This document shows, one piece after another, positions 1 through 7,666 of a DNA stretch of 50,848 nt. The DNA is from Pseudomonadota bacterium. Lineage in GTDB: Bacteria; Oederibacteriota; Muellerivitia; Muellerivitales; Muellerivitaceae. Within the stretch, counting starts at the first letter, position 1. Every line of letters begins with the position of its first letter. The stretch spans positions 1 through 50,848 of the forward strand of contig JAJPJW010000002.1 in NCBI GenBank assembly GCA_021324075.1, written 5' to 3'. The position numbers and the translations under genes are program-made. The notes under the pieces were generated by a model, which saw nothing but the letters and a program-made list of their open reading frames with translations, ran no database searches and had not been told where the DNA came from.

Positions 1-2
1 CC

Positions 3-503
3 CGGGGTGCCCACATTTATTGCGAGATATCCGGTTACGGCTTGGGTATGGACGCCTTTCACATGACGTCGCCCCACCCGGAAGGGCAGGGAGCTTATGA
101 AAGCATCCTCCGGGCCATGGCCCAGGCCCGTTTGGCCCCGCCGGAAGTCGACTTCATCTCCGCGCACGGCACGGGAACTCCGGCCAACGACAAGACCGAA
201 TCCATCGCGATCAAAAAAGTATTCGGGGCGGACTGCCGGATCCCGGTGGACTCCATCAAGTCCATGATCGGCCATACAATGGGGGCGGCCAGCGCCATCG
301 AAGCCGCCATGACCTGCCTATCCCTGGACCGCGGACTTATACTGCCGACCATGAATTGGGAAACGGCGGATGAGAACTGCATCGCCGATTGCGTGCCCAA
401 CCAGTCCCGCCCTTTCAAGGCGCAAGTGGCGCTGTCCAACTCCTTTGCTTTCGGCGGCAACACCTCCTGCCTGGTCCTTTCCAAAAAGGAGGCCAACCGA
501 TGA
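3..503 (+). CDS. Beta-ketoacyl-ACP synthase, KAS I/II family (5' truncated)
   Basis: The C-terminal part of a condensing enzyme that elongates an acyl-ACP with malonyl-ACP. The reading frame is open from base 3, so the start lies outside the window. Both catalytic histidine motifs are present: HGTGT followed by ND and a Lys-Thr-Glu, and the later IGHTMGAASA motif. A typical FGG-N-T-S stretch comes near the end (SFAFGGNTS). The cysteine loop would be upstream and cannot be seen. The stop overlaps the next gene as ATGA, and the neighbours are an inactive-looking ketosynthase, ACP, dehydratase and reductase, so it belongs to a dedicated type II fatty acid or polyketide-like pathway. It could be FabF itself or an aryl-polyene type ketosynthase. 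Confidence 0.93.
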   Translation, partial: RGAHIYCEISGYGLGMDAFHMTSPHPEGQGAYESILRAMAQARLAPPEVDFISAHGTGTPANDKTESIAIKKVFGADCRIPVDSIKSMIGHTMGAASAIEAAMTCLSLDRGLILPTMNWETADENCIADCVPNQSRPFKAQVALSNSFAFGGNTSCLVLSKKEANR

Positions 504-1399
504 AACCCCTCTTTCTTTTGGGCAAGGGAGAAGCGCTTCTGGGCCGGGACGGCCTGACAATGGAAAGCCTGCCGATTGAGTTCAAAAAAACTTTTCCCGA
601 CCAGGATCCGAAATATATCGACAAGTTGTCCCAATTGGCGGGGATCGCGGCCGCCCGGGCCTTGAAGGAAAGCCCCCAGCCCCTGCCTGAAGAAGTAAGG
701 AAAGATTTCGCGGTGGTTGTCGGAACGGCTTTTGGGGCGGTGGACAGCACCATCGATTTCGACACCCAAGCCCTCGCCAAGGGTCCCAATGCGGTCAACC
801 CCATGGATTTCCCTAATACGGTGGCCAACGCGGCAGGAAGCCGGATCGGGATTTGGATGCAGCTCAAGGGACCCAATGTGACCCTGACCAACGGGGAAAC
901 GTCCCTCTTGGACGCGGCCGGTTTCGCCTTGCAGGGTTTTAACAGCGGCCTTTTCCAAGATTGTTTCCTCGGGGCGGCGGATAAGGCGCCCGATTTCCTC
1001 AAGCCCTCGGCGCTCCGGCATTCTTCCGCCGCCGAAATCAGGGAAGGGGCCTGTTTTTTCCGGGCCGCGGCTTCGGCCGAAGGAAGGGTTTTGGGACGCC
1101 TCACCGATTACTTTGCCCTGCAACTGACGCCGGACTTGGGCCTTCCCCAGGCCTTTCAAAGTCAGTTCGAAAGGTTATGGGAGGGGGTAGAATGGCTGGG
1201 CTGTCCGGAAGACACACCCTTCAAAAGCGGTTTTCCCCCAGGGCTGCCCCGGGCCTTTCCTGCACCGACGGTTCTGGAAGTAGGGCTTGGCGGTTTGGAA
1301 TCCCTGAACGCTTTCCTGGCCTCGCCTTTTTCCTGCGGGGTCGTCGCCGTGTTCTCAAAACCTGAAAGAAAAATATCTTTTGTTAAAATCGAAAAATAG
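500..1399 (+). CDS. Ketosynthase-like protein lacking the active-site Cys (chain-length-factor-like)
   Basis: A 299-residue protein with the fold of the N-terminal half of a beta-ketoacyl synthase: a VVVGTAFGAVDST stretch, then a FPNTVANAAGS region and a GPNVTLTNG segment. At the nucleophile-elbow position, where active enzymes carry Ala-Cys-Ala/Ser, this one reads TNGETS, so no acylatable cysteine is visible. No HGTxT or GHT histidine motif is seen either, and the protein is about 100 residues shorter than a full KAS. Such partners act with an active ketosynthase as chain-length factors or scaffolds. The start ATG overlaps the upstream ketosynthase stop, which supports a heterodimeric pair. 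The substrate is unknown. Confidence 0.85.
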   Translation: MKPLFLLGKGEALLGRDGLTMESLPIEFKKTFPDQDPKYIDKLSQLAGIAAARALKESPQPLPEEVRKDFAVVVGTAFGAVDSTIDFDTQALAKGPNAVNPMDFPNTVANAAGSRIGIWMQLKGPNVTLTNGETSLLDAAGFALQGFNSGLFQDCFLGAADKAPDFLKPSALRHSSAAEIREGACFFRAAASAEGRVLGRLTDYFALQLTPDLGLPQAFQSQFERLWEGVEWLGCPEDTPFKSGFPPGLPRAFPAPTVLEVGLGGLESLNAFLASPFSCGVVAVFSKPERKISFVKIEK

Positions 1400-1404
1400 G
1401 AGAA

Positions 1405-1659
1405 ATGGATATGGATTCGGTACAAATCAAGTCGAAGATCAAGGAAGTGGTCGGGGGAATGTTTGATATGGAGCCCGGAACCGTCCCGGACTCCAAGCCC
1501 TTCACGCAAATGGCCAAGTACGACTCCATGCGGGCCTTGGAGTTCCTGGCCAAACTGGAAAATGAATTCAATGTCACCATCGACCCGGACCAACTGGCCA
1601 ATATGGCCACGGTGGAAAAGTCCGCACAGGTCATCGAGGGTTACCTGCATGCCCACTGA
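1405..1659 (+). CDS. Acyl carrier protein
   Basis: An 84-residue acidic carrier protein. The phosphopantetheine site is the Ser of YDSMRALEFL (Ser41 counted from 1405), a DSM variant of the usual DSL. The protein has the four-helix ACP pattern and ends near the next start, which lies inside this gene. A second ATG at 1411 has better spacing (8 nt) from the AGGAG at 1398-1402 and may be the true start. It would carry the growing chain between the ketosynthase pair, reductase and dehydratase, after loading by the phosphopantetheinyl transferase at 2814-3602. Confidence 0.92.
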   Translation: MDMDSVQIKSKIKEVVGGMFDMEPGTVPDSKPFTQMAKYDSMRALEFLAKLENEFNVTIDPDQLANMATVEKSAQVIEGYLHAH

Positions 1660-2101
1660 GGCGCCTTCGGGCGAAACGCCGGACCTTTCCTTCCTCCGGC
1701 AGCGCTTCCCGCTTTTGATGGTGGACAAGGTCCTTTCCTGGGAAAAGGGGAAGGAACTGCGCATCCTCAAGAATATTTCCGCGAACGACGTCCATTTCCC
1801 GGGCCATTTTCCCGGTTACCCGGTTTTCCCGGGTGTGTTGACCATCGAGTGCTTCGCCCAGGCGGCCTCCATCCTGATCCGGCTCACCGAAGGTTCCTTC
1901 GTGGAAGGCGTCTTTGACGCGATCGGTTCGGTCATGGACTTCCGTTTCCTGAAGCCGATTCTTCCCGGCGACCGGCTGGAAGTACACATGGTGATGACCA
2001 AGACCGTCGGGCTGAACCGCATGTTCGAGGGAAGGGGCTATGTGGCGGGGGAGGAAGTGGCCACGGGCAAGTTCCTGATCGGAAAGATGAAAATGCCATG
2101 A
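1649..2101 (+). CDS. fabZ: 3-hydroxyacyl-ACP dehydratase, FabZ family
   Basis: A 150-residue hot-dog fold dehydratase that removes water from 3-hydroxyacyl-ACP. The catalytic His lies in the HFPGYPVFPGV motif (His53) and the paired acid in TIECFAQAA (Glu67), as in FabZ. The ATG at 1649 overlaps the end of the ACP gene by 11 bases, and the stop overlaps the fabG start as ATGA, so translation is coupled. The residue pattern is clearly FabZ rather than FabA. The specific chain length is not evident. Confidence 0.93.
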   Translation: MPTEAPSGETPDLSFLRQRFPLLMVDKVLSWEKGKELRILKNISANDVHFPGHFPGYPVFPGVLTIECFAQAASILIRLTEGSFVEGVFDAIGSVMDFRFLKPILPGDRLEVHMVMTKTVGLNRMFEGRGYVAGEEVATGKFLIGKMKMP

Positions 2102-2817
2102 AAAAGGCCGTCATTTCGGGGGGATCTTCAGGAATCGGCAGGGGGCTGGTGGAGACTTTCGCCAGGGCCGGCTGGAAGGTCCACTTCACCTTTCATTCCA
2201 ACGAAGCCGCCGCCCGCGACATGGAACAGGGATGGGAAGGAAAGGCCAAGGCCCACCGCCTCGACGTGGCCGACCGGGAGGCCTGCGACCGCTTCTGCAA
2301 GGAAATCCTGGAAGAGGAAAAAAACGTCGACGTCCTTGTCAACAACGCGGGCATCACCAAGGACAAGCCGCTTTTTTCCATGCAGGATTCGGATTGGTCC
2401 GACGTGCTTCAAACCAACCTCTCGGGTGTTTTCCACCTGACCCGGCGTTTCGCCTTCGACATGTTGAAAAAGAAAAAAGGGCGGATCATCAACCTGTCGT
2501 CCATTTCGGGCATCCACGGCCTCCCCGGCCAGACCAATTATTCCGCCTCCAAGGCGGGCATCATCGGCTTCACCAAGGCCCTGGCCAAGGAAACGGCCGC
2601 CTTCGGCGTGACGGCCAATGTGGTGGCCCCGGGAGGGGTCGTGACACCCATGATCGAGAAATTGACGCCCCAGGCCAAGGAGGCCCTTCTCCAGGCCGTG
2701 CCGATGCGGCGCTTCTGCGAGGTGGAGGAAGTGGCCCGGGTGGTTTATTTCCTGGCGGAGGGCGCCCCGGATTACCTGAACGGGAGCGTCATCGTCCTGG
2801 ACGGCGGCGCCAGTTGA
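2098..2817 (+). CDS. fabG: 3-oxoacyl-ACP reductase, FabG/SDR family
   Basis: A 239-residue short-chain dehydrogenase. The nucleotide-binding GGSSGIG is at residues 8-14, NNAG occurs in the middle, a Ser lies near residue 134-135, and the catalytic Tyr148-x3-Lys152 is in NYSASKAG. It reduces 3-ketoacyl-ACP to the 3-hydroxyacyl form using NADPH (family knowledge). Its position after fabZ and before a phosphopantetheinyl transferase makes it part of the same acyl-chain cassette. A 3-hydroxyacyl product would be the expected substrate for the PhcB-like methyltransferase further down (inference). Confidence 0.93.
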   Translation: MKKAVISGGSSGIGRGLVETFARAGWKVHFTFHSNEAAARDMEQGWEGKAKAHRLDVADREACDRFCKEILEEEKNVDVLVNNAGITKDKPLFSMQDSDWSDVLQTNLSGVFHLTRRFAFDMLKKKKGRIINLSSISGIHGLPGQTNYSASKAGIIGFTKALAKETAAFGVTANVVAPGGVVTPMIEKLTPQAKEALLQAVPMRRFCEVEEVARVVYFLAEGAPDYLNGSVIVLDGGAS

Positions 2818-3602
2818 GGGGAACAGACCGCAAAGAACCCTGGACCCTCGGGAAAGAGGAGGTCCAAATCCACACCCTGCGGATGGATTGGGACCTTTTT
2901 CCAAACCCAGACGATGGCTTTCTCTATTTGCTGCAGCGGGAAGAAATGGGGAGATACCTGGAGTTTGAACTGAGGGAACGGCGCAGGGAATTTTTGTGGT
3001 CCCACTTATTGGTACGAAGGGTCCTGGCTTCCGTCCTCGGCCGATCCATGGAAGACTTGGATTTTGGTTACGAAAGCAATGGAAAGCCTTTTTTAAGTGA
3101 TTCGGACCTGCAATGGAATCTTTCCCATACGGAAGGCCTGGCCGCTTGTTCGATTTCTTACCAAAGGGTGGGAATTGACGTGGAAAAAATGAACCCCGAG
3201 AAAGAGCCGGCGAGGGACTGGAAGTTGTTGGCACGCCGTTTTTTTTCAGAAGATGAAAAGAAATACCTCTTTTCGCGGCCCTCCCCGGACCAAAAACGGA
3301 TTTTTTATGAGCTTTTTACCCTGAAAGAGGCTGCCGCCAAGGCCGATGGAAAGGGCTGGGGACGGTCTTTCGGACGGCCTTCCCCACCCCTGGCCCCGGC
3401 TGGAAAATCCTCCACCGGCAGCTGGGAATATTTGAGAGAATTTTTGGAGCCCGGCGGTTACTATTTGGCCCATGCGGCTGAAAAAGGGAACCAGCCGGCC
3501 CGATACCGTTTTTTTGAATGGACGGAAGCAACCTTGAGGAAACTTTTAACGCCGCGTTCGCCGGCTTTGACGGAAGGGGTCTATGGCCATCTCCACGGGT
3601 AA
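2814..3602 (+). CDS. 4'-phosphopantetheinyl transferase, Sfp type
   Basis: Transfers the phosphopantetheine arm from CoA to carrier proteins, most likely the ACP encoded upstream. Visible Sfp motifs are a WNLSHTEGL segment, GIDVEKM with the metal-binding Asp, and a Phe-x6-LKEAAAK variant of the WxxKEA motif. The start is uncertain. The first ATG in frame (2883) would drop the N-terminal beta strand VQIHTLRM that aligns with other Sfp proteins, so I prefer a TTG at 2814 overlapping the fabG stop. The 3' end overlaps the methyltransferase start by 20 bases. A dedicated activator inside the operon argues that the pathway is self-contained. Confidence 0.88.
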   Translation: MRGTDRKEPWTLGKEEVQIHTLRMDWDLFPNPDDGFLYLLQREEMGRYLEFELRERRREFLWSHLLVRRVLASVLGRSMEDLDFGYESNGKPFLSDSDLQWNLSHTEGLAACSISYQRVGIDVEKMNPEKEPARDWKLLARRFFSEDEKKYLFSRPSPDQKRIFYELFTLKEAAAKADGKGWGRSFGRPSPPLAPAGKSSTGSWEYLREFLEPGGYYLAHAAEKGNQPARYRFFEWTEATLRKLLTPRSPALTEGVYGHLHG

Positions 3603-4998
3603 AGACACCTTTATCCTCTGCCGCAACAGCCAGGGAACGGAGTTTCGGGCCACCCTGCTGAGGCTGACACGCTACACGGTCGTCTTCGAGGTTTACAACC
3701 CCTACAGCATCCTCCAGCTGTCGGAAGTGTTGACGGACTTCCGCATGATCATGAACGACCGGATGGTTTATTCCGGCCGGGCCATCGTCAGCAACCTTGT
3801 CAACACGGGCATCCTCCTGGTCTGCGAGTGCACGCTGGAAGAGGATTGGCTGGACGTCGACATCTTCAGTTCCATTTACCAGAAGGACAAGCTCCAAAAC
3901 GAGTTCATGGAGTTCCTGAAGGAATGGGACAAGATCCGCATGGTGACCAACGAGTTCAAGGTGGTCATCGCCGACATGCAGACCTTCCTCATCGACATGC
4001 GCCGCTGGTTGGAACAGGTGGAACTGAGCATCCGGTCCGAACCCTCGGGGGACCGGAACCAACTGGAAAGGGACGCCATTCAAAAGCTGAAGGACCCCAT
4101 TACGCCCACGGTGGGGGATTTGTTTGAGCGTTTCGAAAGCATCACCGCCACCATCCCCGAAGACCTGCAGTCCATCCACCGCTCCTACAGCCGGCGGCAG
4201 ATCCATCCCATCCTGCTCTGCTCACCCTTCGTTTACCGCAGCTTCCAGAAGCCCCTGGGCTATGCGGGGGACTATGAGATGGTCAACATGATGCTGAGGG
4301 ACCCTTTCGAAGGGGGTTCCCTCTTCGCCAAAGTTGTCAATTTTTGGTTCATTGAGTCCCCACCTTGCGAAGCCCACCGCAACCGCATCAAGCATCTGGT
4401 CCGTCGGATGGTGGAGGAAACCGAAAAGGCCGCCCGTGAAAAAAGGGTACTCAGGGTCCTGGACATGGCCTGCGGCCCGGCGAAAGAAGTGCAGGAATTC
4501 CTGGCCCATGAGGAACTCAGCAACCACGCCCAGTTCGAGCTGCTGGATTTTAACGACGAAACCCTGCAATACACCGGCAAGACGCTGGAGGAGTTGAGGA
4601 AGAAGCACCACCGGATCACGCCGATCCAGATGGTGAAGAAATCGGTCAACCATATCCTCAAGGAAACCTTTAAACCCTCCACAGGGCCGCCTGAAAAAGA
4701 GTATGATTTCATCTATTGCGCCGGACTGTTCGACTACCTGGAAGACCGGATTTGTAAAAAGCTCATGGATTATTTTTATGAGCGCCTGGCGCCGGGGGGT
4801 CTCCTTCTGGCCACCAACGTCACGGCTCGAAACCCCCTGATCAACACCATGGAAAGCCTATTGGAATGGCACCTGATCTACCGGGACAAGGTAGGCATGG
4901 CGGTTTTGAGACCCGAGCAGGCGCCGGAAGGTTCCTGCGAAATTTCCTTAGAAGTGACAGGTATTAATGTTTTTCTCGAAGTGAGGAAACCCAAATGA
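3583..4998 (+). CDS. PhcB-like SAM methyltransferase with N-terminal PilZ-like region
   Basis: A 471-residue protein with two parts. Residues 1 to about 100 form a beta-rich region resembling degenerate PilZ domains, without a clear RxxxR plus D-x-S-x-x-G pair. The remainder is a class I SAM methyltransferase with motif I VLDMACGPA near residues 292-300 and a later FDYLEDR/LAPGG segment. The overall form matches the family annotated as extracellular factor 3-hydroxypalmitate methyl ester synthase (PhcB of Ralstonia). It sits between acyl-chain enzymes and a sensor kinase whose ATG overlaps its stop. The inferred role is methylation of a fatty-acid-like product to make a diffusible signal. The substrate is not shown by sequence. 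Confidence 0.8.
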   Translation: MAISTGKDTFILCRNSQGTEFRATLLRLTRYTVVFEVYNPYSILQLSEVLTDFRMIMNDRMVYSGRAIVSNLVNTGILLVCECTLEEDWLDVDIFSSIYQKDKLQNEFMEFLKEWDKIRMVTNEFKVVIADMQTFLIDMRRWLEQVELSIRSEPSGDRNQLERDAIQKLKDPITPTVGDLFERFESITATIPEDLQSIHRSYSRRQIHPILLCSPFVYRSFQKPLGYAGDYEMVNMMLRDPFEGGSLFAKVVNFWFIESPPCEAHRNRIKHLVRRMVEETEKAAREKRVLRVLDMACGPAKEVQEFLAHEELSNHAQFELLDFNDETLQYTGKTLEELRKKHHRITPIQMVKKSVNHILKETFKPSTGPPEKEYDFIYCAGLFDYLEDRICKKLMDYFYERLAPGGLLLATNVTARNPLINTMESLLEWHLIYRDKVGMAVLRPEQAPEGSCEISLEVTGINVFLEVRKPK

Positions 4999-7646
4999 GC
5001 CAAAATCCGCTCGATCAACCTGAGATAAAGAAGGTTTACGACGACTATAACAAATCGGAAAGAAAGCGCCTTTTCAAGATCGTCTTCTGGTTCGCCTTTT
5101 TCGGCATGCCGGCCGGTATTTCCCTGGACCAGCAGGTTTACCCGGCTTACGTCCCCTATTTCCTCAAACTGCGGCTCTTCTCCTCGCTTTTAGTCACCCT
5201 GTTGCTTTGGGTTTATTACCGGCCTTGGGCGGCGCGCTTCGACCGGGCCCTTTTCATCCTCCTCCTGATGGTGCCCCAAGGCATCATCACCTGGATGATC
5301 TATTCCACCGAAGGCCCCCTTTCACCCTATTACGCGGGGCTCAACGTGGTGCTAGTGGCCTTTTGCATGCTGCTCCCCTGGACCTACCAGGAAACCCTCG
5401 TTTTCGCCGGGATCACCTTTATCGGCTACGTCACGGCCTGCATCGCGCACGGCGGCGCGGCCTTCAAAGGAATCTTCTTCAACAACGCCTATTTCGTCTT
5501 CCTGACCGCCACTTTCGCGGTGATCGGCAGTTATTTCAGCAACCGCCTGAGGGTGCAGGATTTCGTCAACCGCTTCGAACTGGACAAGAACCGGAAAATA
5601 CTGGAAGAAACCAACCAAAAGCTTGTGGAATTGGACCAGATGAAAAGCCAGTTCTTCGCCAATATCAGCCACGAATTGAGGACGCCACTGACGCTTTTGA
5701 TCGCCCCGCTGGAGGAGTTGATGCGCCAGTCCCCCCTGGACGAGCCCACCCGGGAAATCCTCAAACTGATGCAGGGAAACGCCATGAGGCTGCTCAAACT
5801 CATCAACGACCTTTTAGACCTGGCCAAACTGGACTCGGGCCGCATGCAAGTGCGAAGGGAACCGCTGGCCGTGGAGGAGTTCATCAAGGGCCTGGTCCAG
5901 TCGGTGCAGGGCGCGGCCAAGGACAAGAAGGTGCGGCTCTCCTCCAACGTCTCCAAGGAAGTTGGGACGGTGATGGCCGACGGGGACAAGCTGGAAAAGG
6001 TCATTCTGAACCTCCTGTTCAACTCCGTGAAATTCACCCCCGCGGGGGGGACGGTTGAATTATCCGCGGCCTCCCAGGACGGCGCCATGGTCCTTCAAGT
6101 GAAGGATACGGGGATGGGCATCTCCGAGAAGGATTTGCCGCACATCTTCGACCGCTTCTGGCAGGCCGATGCTTCGGCCCAACGGAAATACCAGGGAACG
6201 GGCATCGGTTTGTCCCTGGTCAAGGAACTCGTGGAAGTCCAAGGGGGTACGGTCAAGGTCGAAAGCCAGTTGGGGAAGGGCACGACGATGACCGTCCGGG
6301 TTCCCGTCGAAAAAAGCACGGCGTCCGTCCCCGGTGAACCGGCCGCCGCAAACGAAAAGGCCGCTGCAGATGAGGCCGGCAAGGCGGACCCGGCCGAATC
6401 GGCCGAATGGCTGCAAAAACTCTACCGTAGGGCCGAACTTTTCCCCGCCATGACCCCCTTGGCCGCCACCTTGCGGCCGGACAAATATGGAAGAGGGAAA
6501 AGACCCAAGATCCTGGTGGCCGACGATGAACCGGACATGCTGCGGTTCCTTAAGTCCCAATTGGAAAAACATTTTGAAGTGATCGAGGCCGTGGACGGCA
6601 ACCAGGCGATGGAAAAGGCCCGGCAGTTCCTGCCGGACCTGATCCTTTTGGACATGATGATGCCCGAAAAGGACGGGATCGAGGCCTGCAAGGAATTGCG
6701 GGGCTTGGTTTCCACCCAGGCCATCCCGGTGGTCCTGCTGACGGCCCGGGCGGACGATGAAACCAAGATGGCGGCCCTGGCGGCCGGGGCCAATGACTTC
6801 CTGACCAAGCCTTTTTCCACCACCGAACTGCATATCCGGGTGAAAAACCTCATCGAATTCCACCAATTGCAGATGGATTTGGCCCGTCAAAAAAATGCAC
6901 TAGAATCGGCACTTGAACAGTTGAAAGAAACGGAGGGACAACTGGTTCAAAATGAAAAGATGGCTTCCCTCGGGCGTCTCAGCGCGGGTATCATCCACGA
7001 GATCAACAATCCCCTGAATTACGCCACTTCGGCCCTGCATCTTCTCAAGTTGCGCAAGGACAAGCTTCCGGAGGGGGAGAGGGAAAAATACGTGGAGATC
7101 GTTTCGGACATCGCCGAAGGGGTGGACAGGGTCCAAAGGATCGTCGCCGACCTGCGCACCTTCAGCCACCCCCATGCGGGAGGGAAAGACCTCTTTCCGC
7201 TGAAGGAGGTCCTCACCACCTCCCTGCAGTTCATGAGCCACGAGTTGAACGACAAAGTCCAATTGGAAATCCGGGTGCCGGAGGACCAAATGGTCATGGC
7301 CGACCGCAACAAACTGGTGCAGGTGTTCGTGAATCTCCTCCAAAACTCGGCCGACGCCCTGCAGACGAAGGATTGGAAGGGGGAGAAGCCTATGATTTCC
7401 ATCACGACCCGAACCGGTGACGGGAAGCTGTGGGTCAGCCTGCGGGACAACGGCACCGGCATCGCGCCCGAAGTCATGGACAAGATTTTCGACCCCTTTT
7501 TCACCACGAAGGATGTGGGGGAAGGGATGGGGTTGGGACTGAGCATTTGTTACAAGATTATCCAGGAACAAGGCGGGCAAATTTCCGTGAAAAGCGAGAA
7601 AGGTCAATTCACTGAATTTGTTTTGGAGCTTCCCTCCAAGGCTTGA
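4995..7646 (+). CDS. Membrane hybrid histidine kinase: TM-HisKA-HATPase-REC-HisKA-HATPase
   Basis: An 883-residue sensor. Residues about 25-185 hold roughly six hydrophobic segments, suggesting a membrane-embedded rather than periplasmic sensor. A short coiled coil leads to the first kinase (His226 in FFANISHELRTPL) with N and G boxes (NLLFNSVKFTP, DTGMGIS, GTGIGLSL). A receiver follows with phospho-acceptor Asp553 in LILLDMMMPEKDG, then a second kinase with His668 in GIIHEINNPLN and its own ATPase (GMGLGLSI). Two complete kinase modules around one receiver is unusual. The gene overlaps the methyltransferase and precedes a receiver protein by 20 bases, as expected for a PhcS-like sensor of the product (inference). 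Confidence 0.9.
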   Translation: MSQNPLDQPEIKKVYDDYNKSERKRLFKIVFWFAFFGMPAGISLDQQVYPAYVPYFLKLRLFSSLLVTLLLWVYYRPWAARFDRALFILLLMVPQGIITWMIYSTEGPLSPYYAGLNVVLVAFCMLLPWTYQETLVFAGITFIGYVTACIAHGGAAFKGIFFNNAYFVFLTATFAVIGSYFSNRLRVQDFVNRFELDKNRKILEETNQKLVELDQMKSQFFANISHELRTPLTLLIAPLEELMRQSPLDEPTREILKLMQGNAMRLLKLINDLLDLAKLDSGRMQVRREPLAVEEFIKGLVQSVQGAAKDKKVRLSSNVSKEVGTVMADGDKLEKVILNLLFNSVKFTPAGGTVELSAASQDGAMVLQVKDTGMGISEKDLPHIFDRFWQADASAQRKYQGTGIGLSLVKELVEVQGGTVKVESQLGKGTTMTVRVPVEKSTASVPGEPAAANEKAAADEAGKADPAESAEWLQKLYRRAELFPAMTPLAATLRPDKYGRGKRPKILVADDEPDMLRFLKSQLEKHFEVIEAVDGNQAMEKARQFLPDLILLDMMMPEKDGIEACKELRGLVSTQAIPVVLLTARADDETKMAALAAGANDFLTKPFSTTELHIRVKNLIEFHQLQMDLARQKNALESALEQLKETEGQLVQNEKMASLGRLSAGIIHEINNPLNYATSALHLLKLRKDKLPEGEREKYVEIVSDIAEGVDRVQRIVADLRTFSHPHAGGKDLFPLKEVLTTSLQFMSHELNDKVQLEIRVPEDQMVMADRNKLVQVFVNLLQNSADALQTKDWKGEKPMISITTRTGDGKLWVSLRDNGTGIAPEVMDKIFDPFFTTKDVGEGMGLGLSICYKIIQEQGGQISVKSEKGQFTEFVLELPSKA

Positions 7647-7666
7647 GGTGAAGAAGGAGAACACAT

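Noticed and set aside
95-1159. Long minus-strand open frame opposite the ketosynthase genes
   Set aside because: It mirrors well-conserved plus-strand proteins, has low-complexity Gly/Arg composition and no recognisable domain.
2232-2813. Plus-strand frame upstream of the phosphopantetheinyl transferase that reads through fabG
   Set aside because: It overlaps fabG in another frame and encodes a Gly/Arg/Pro-rich sequence; only the part after 2814 resembles a real protein.
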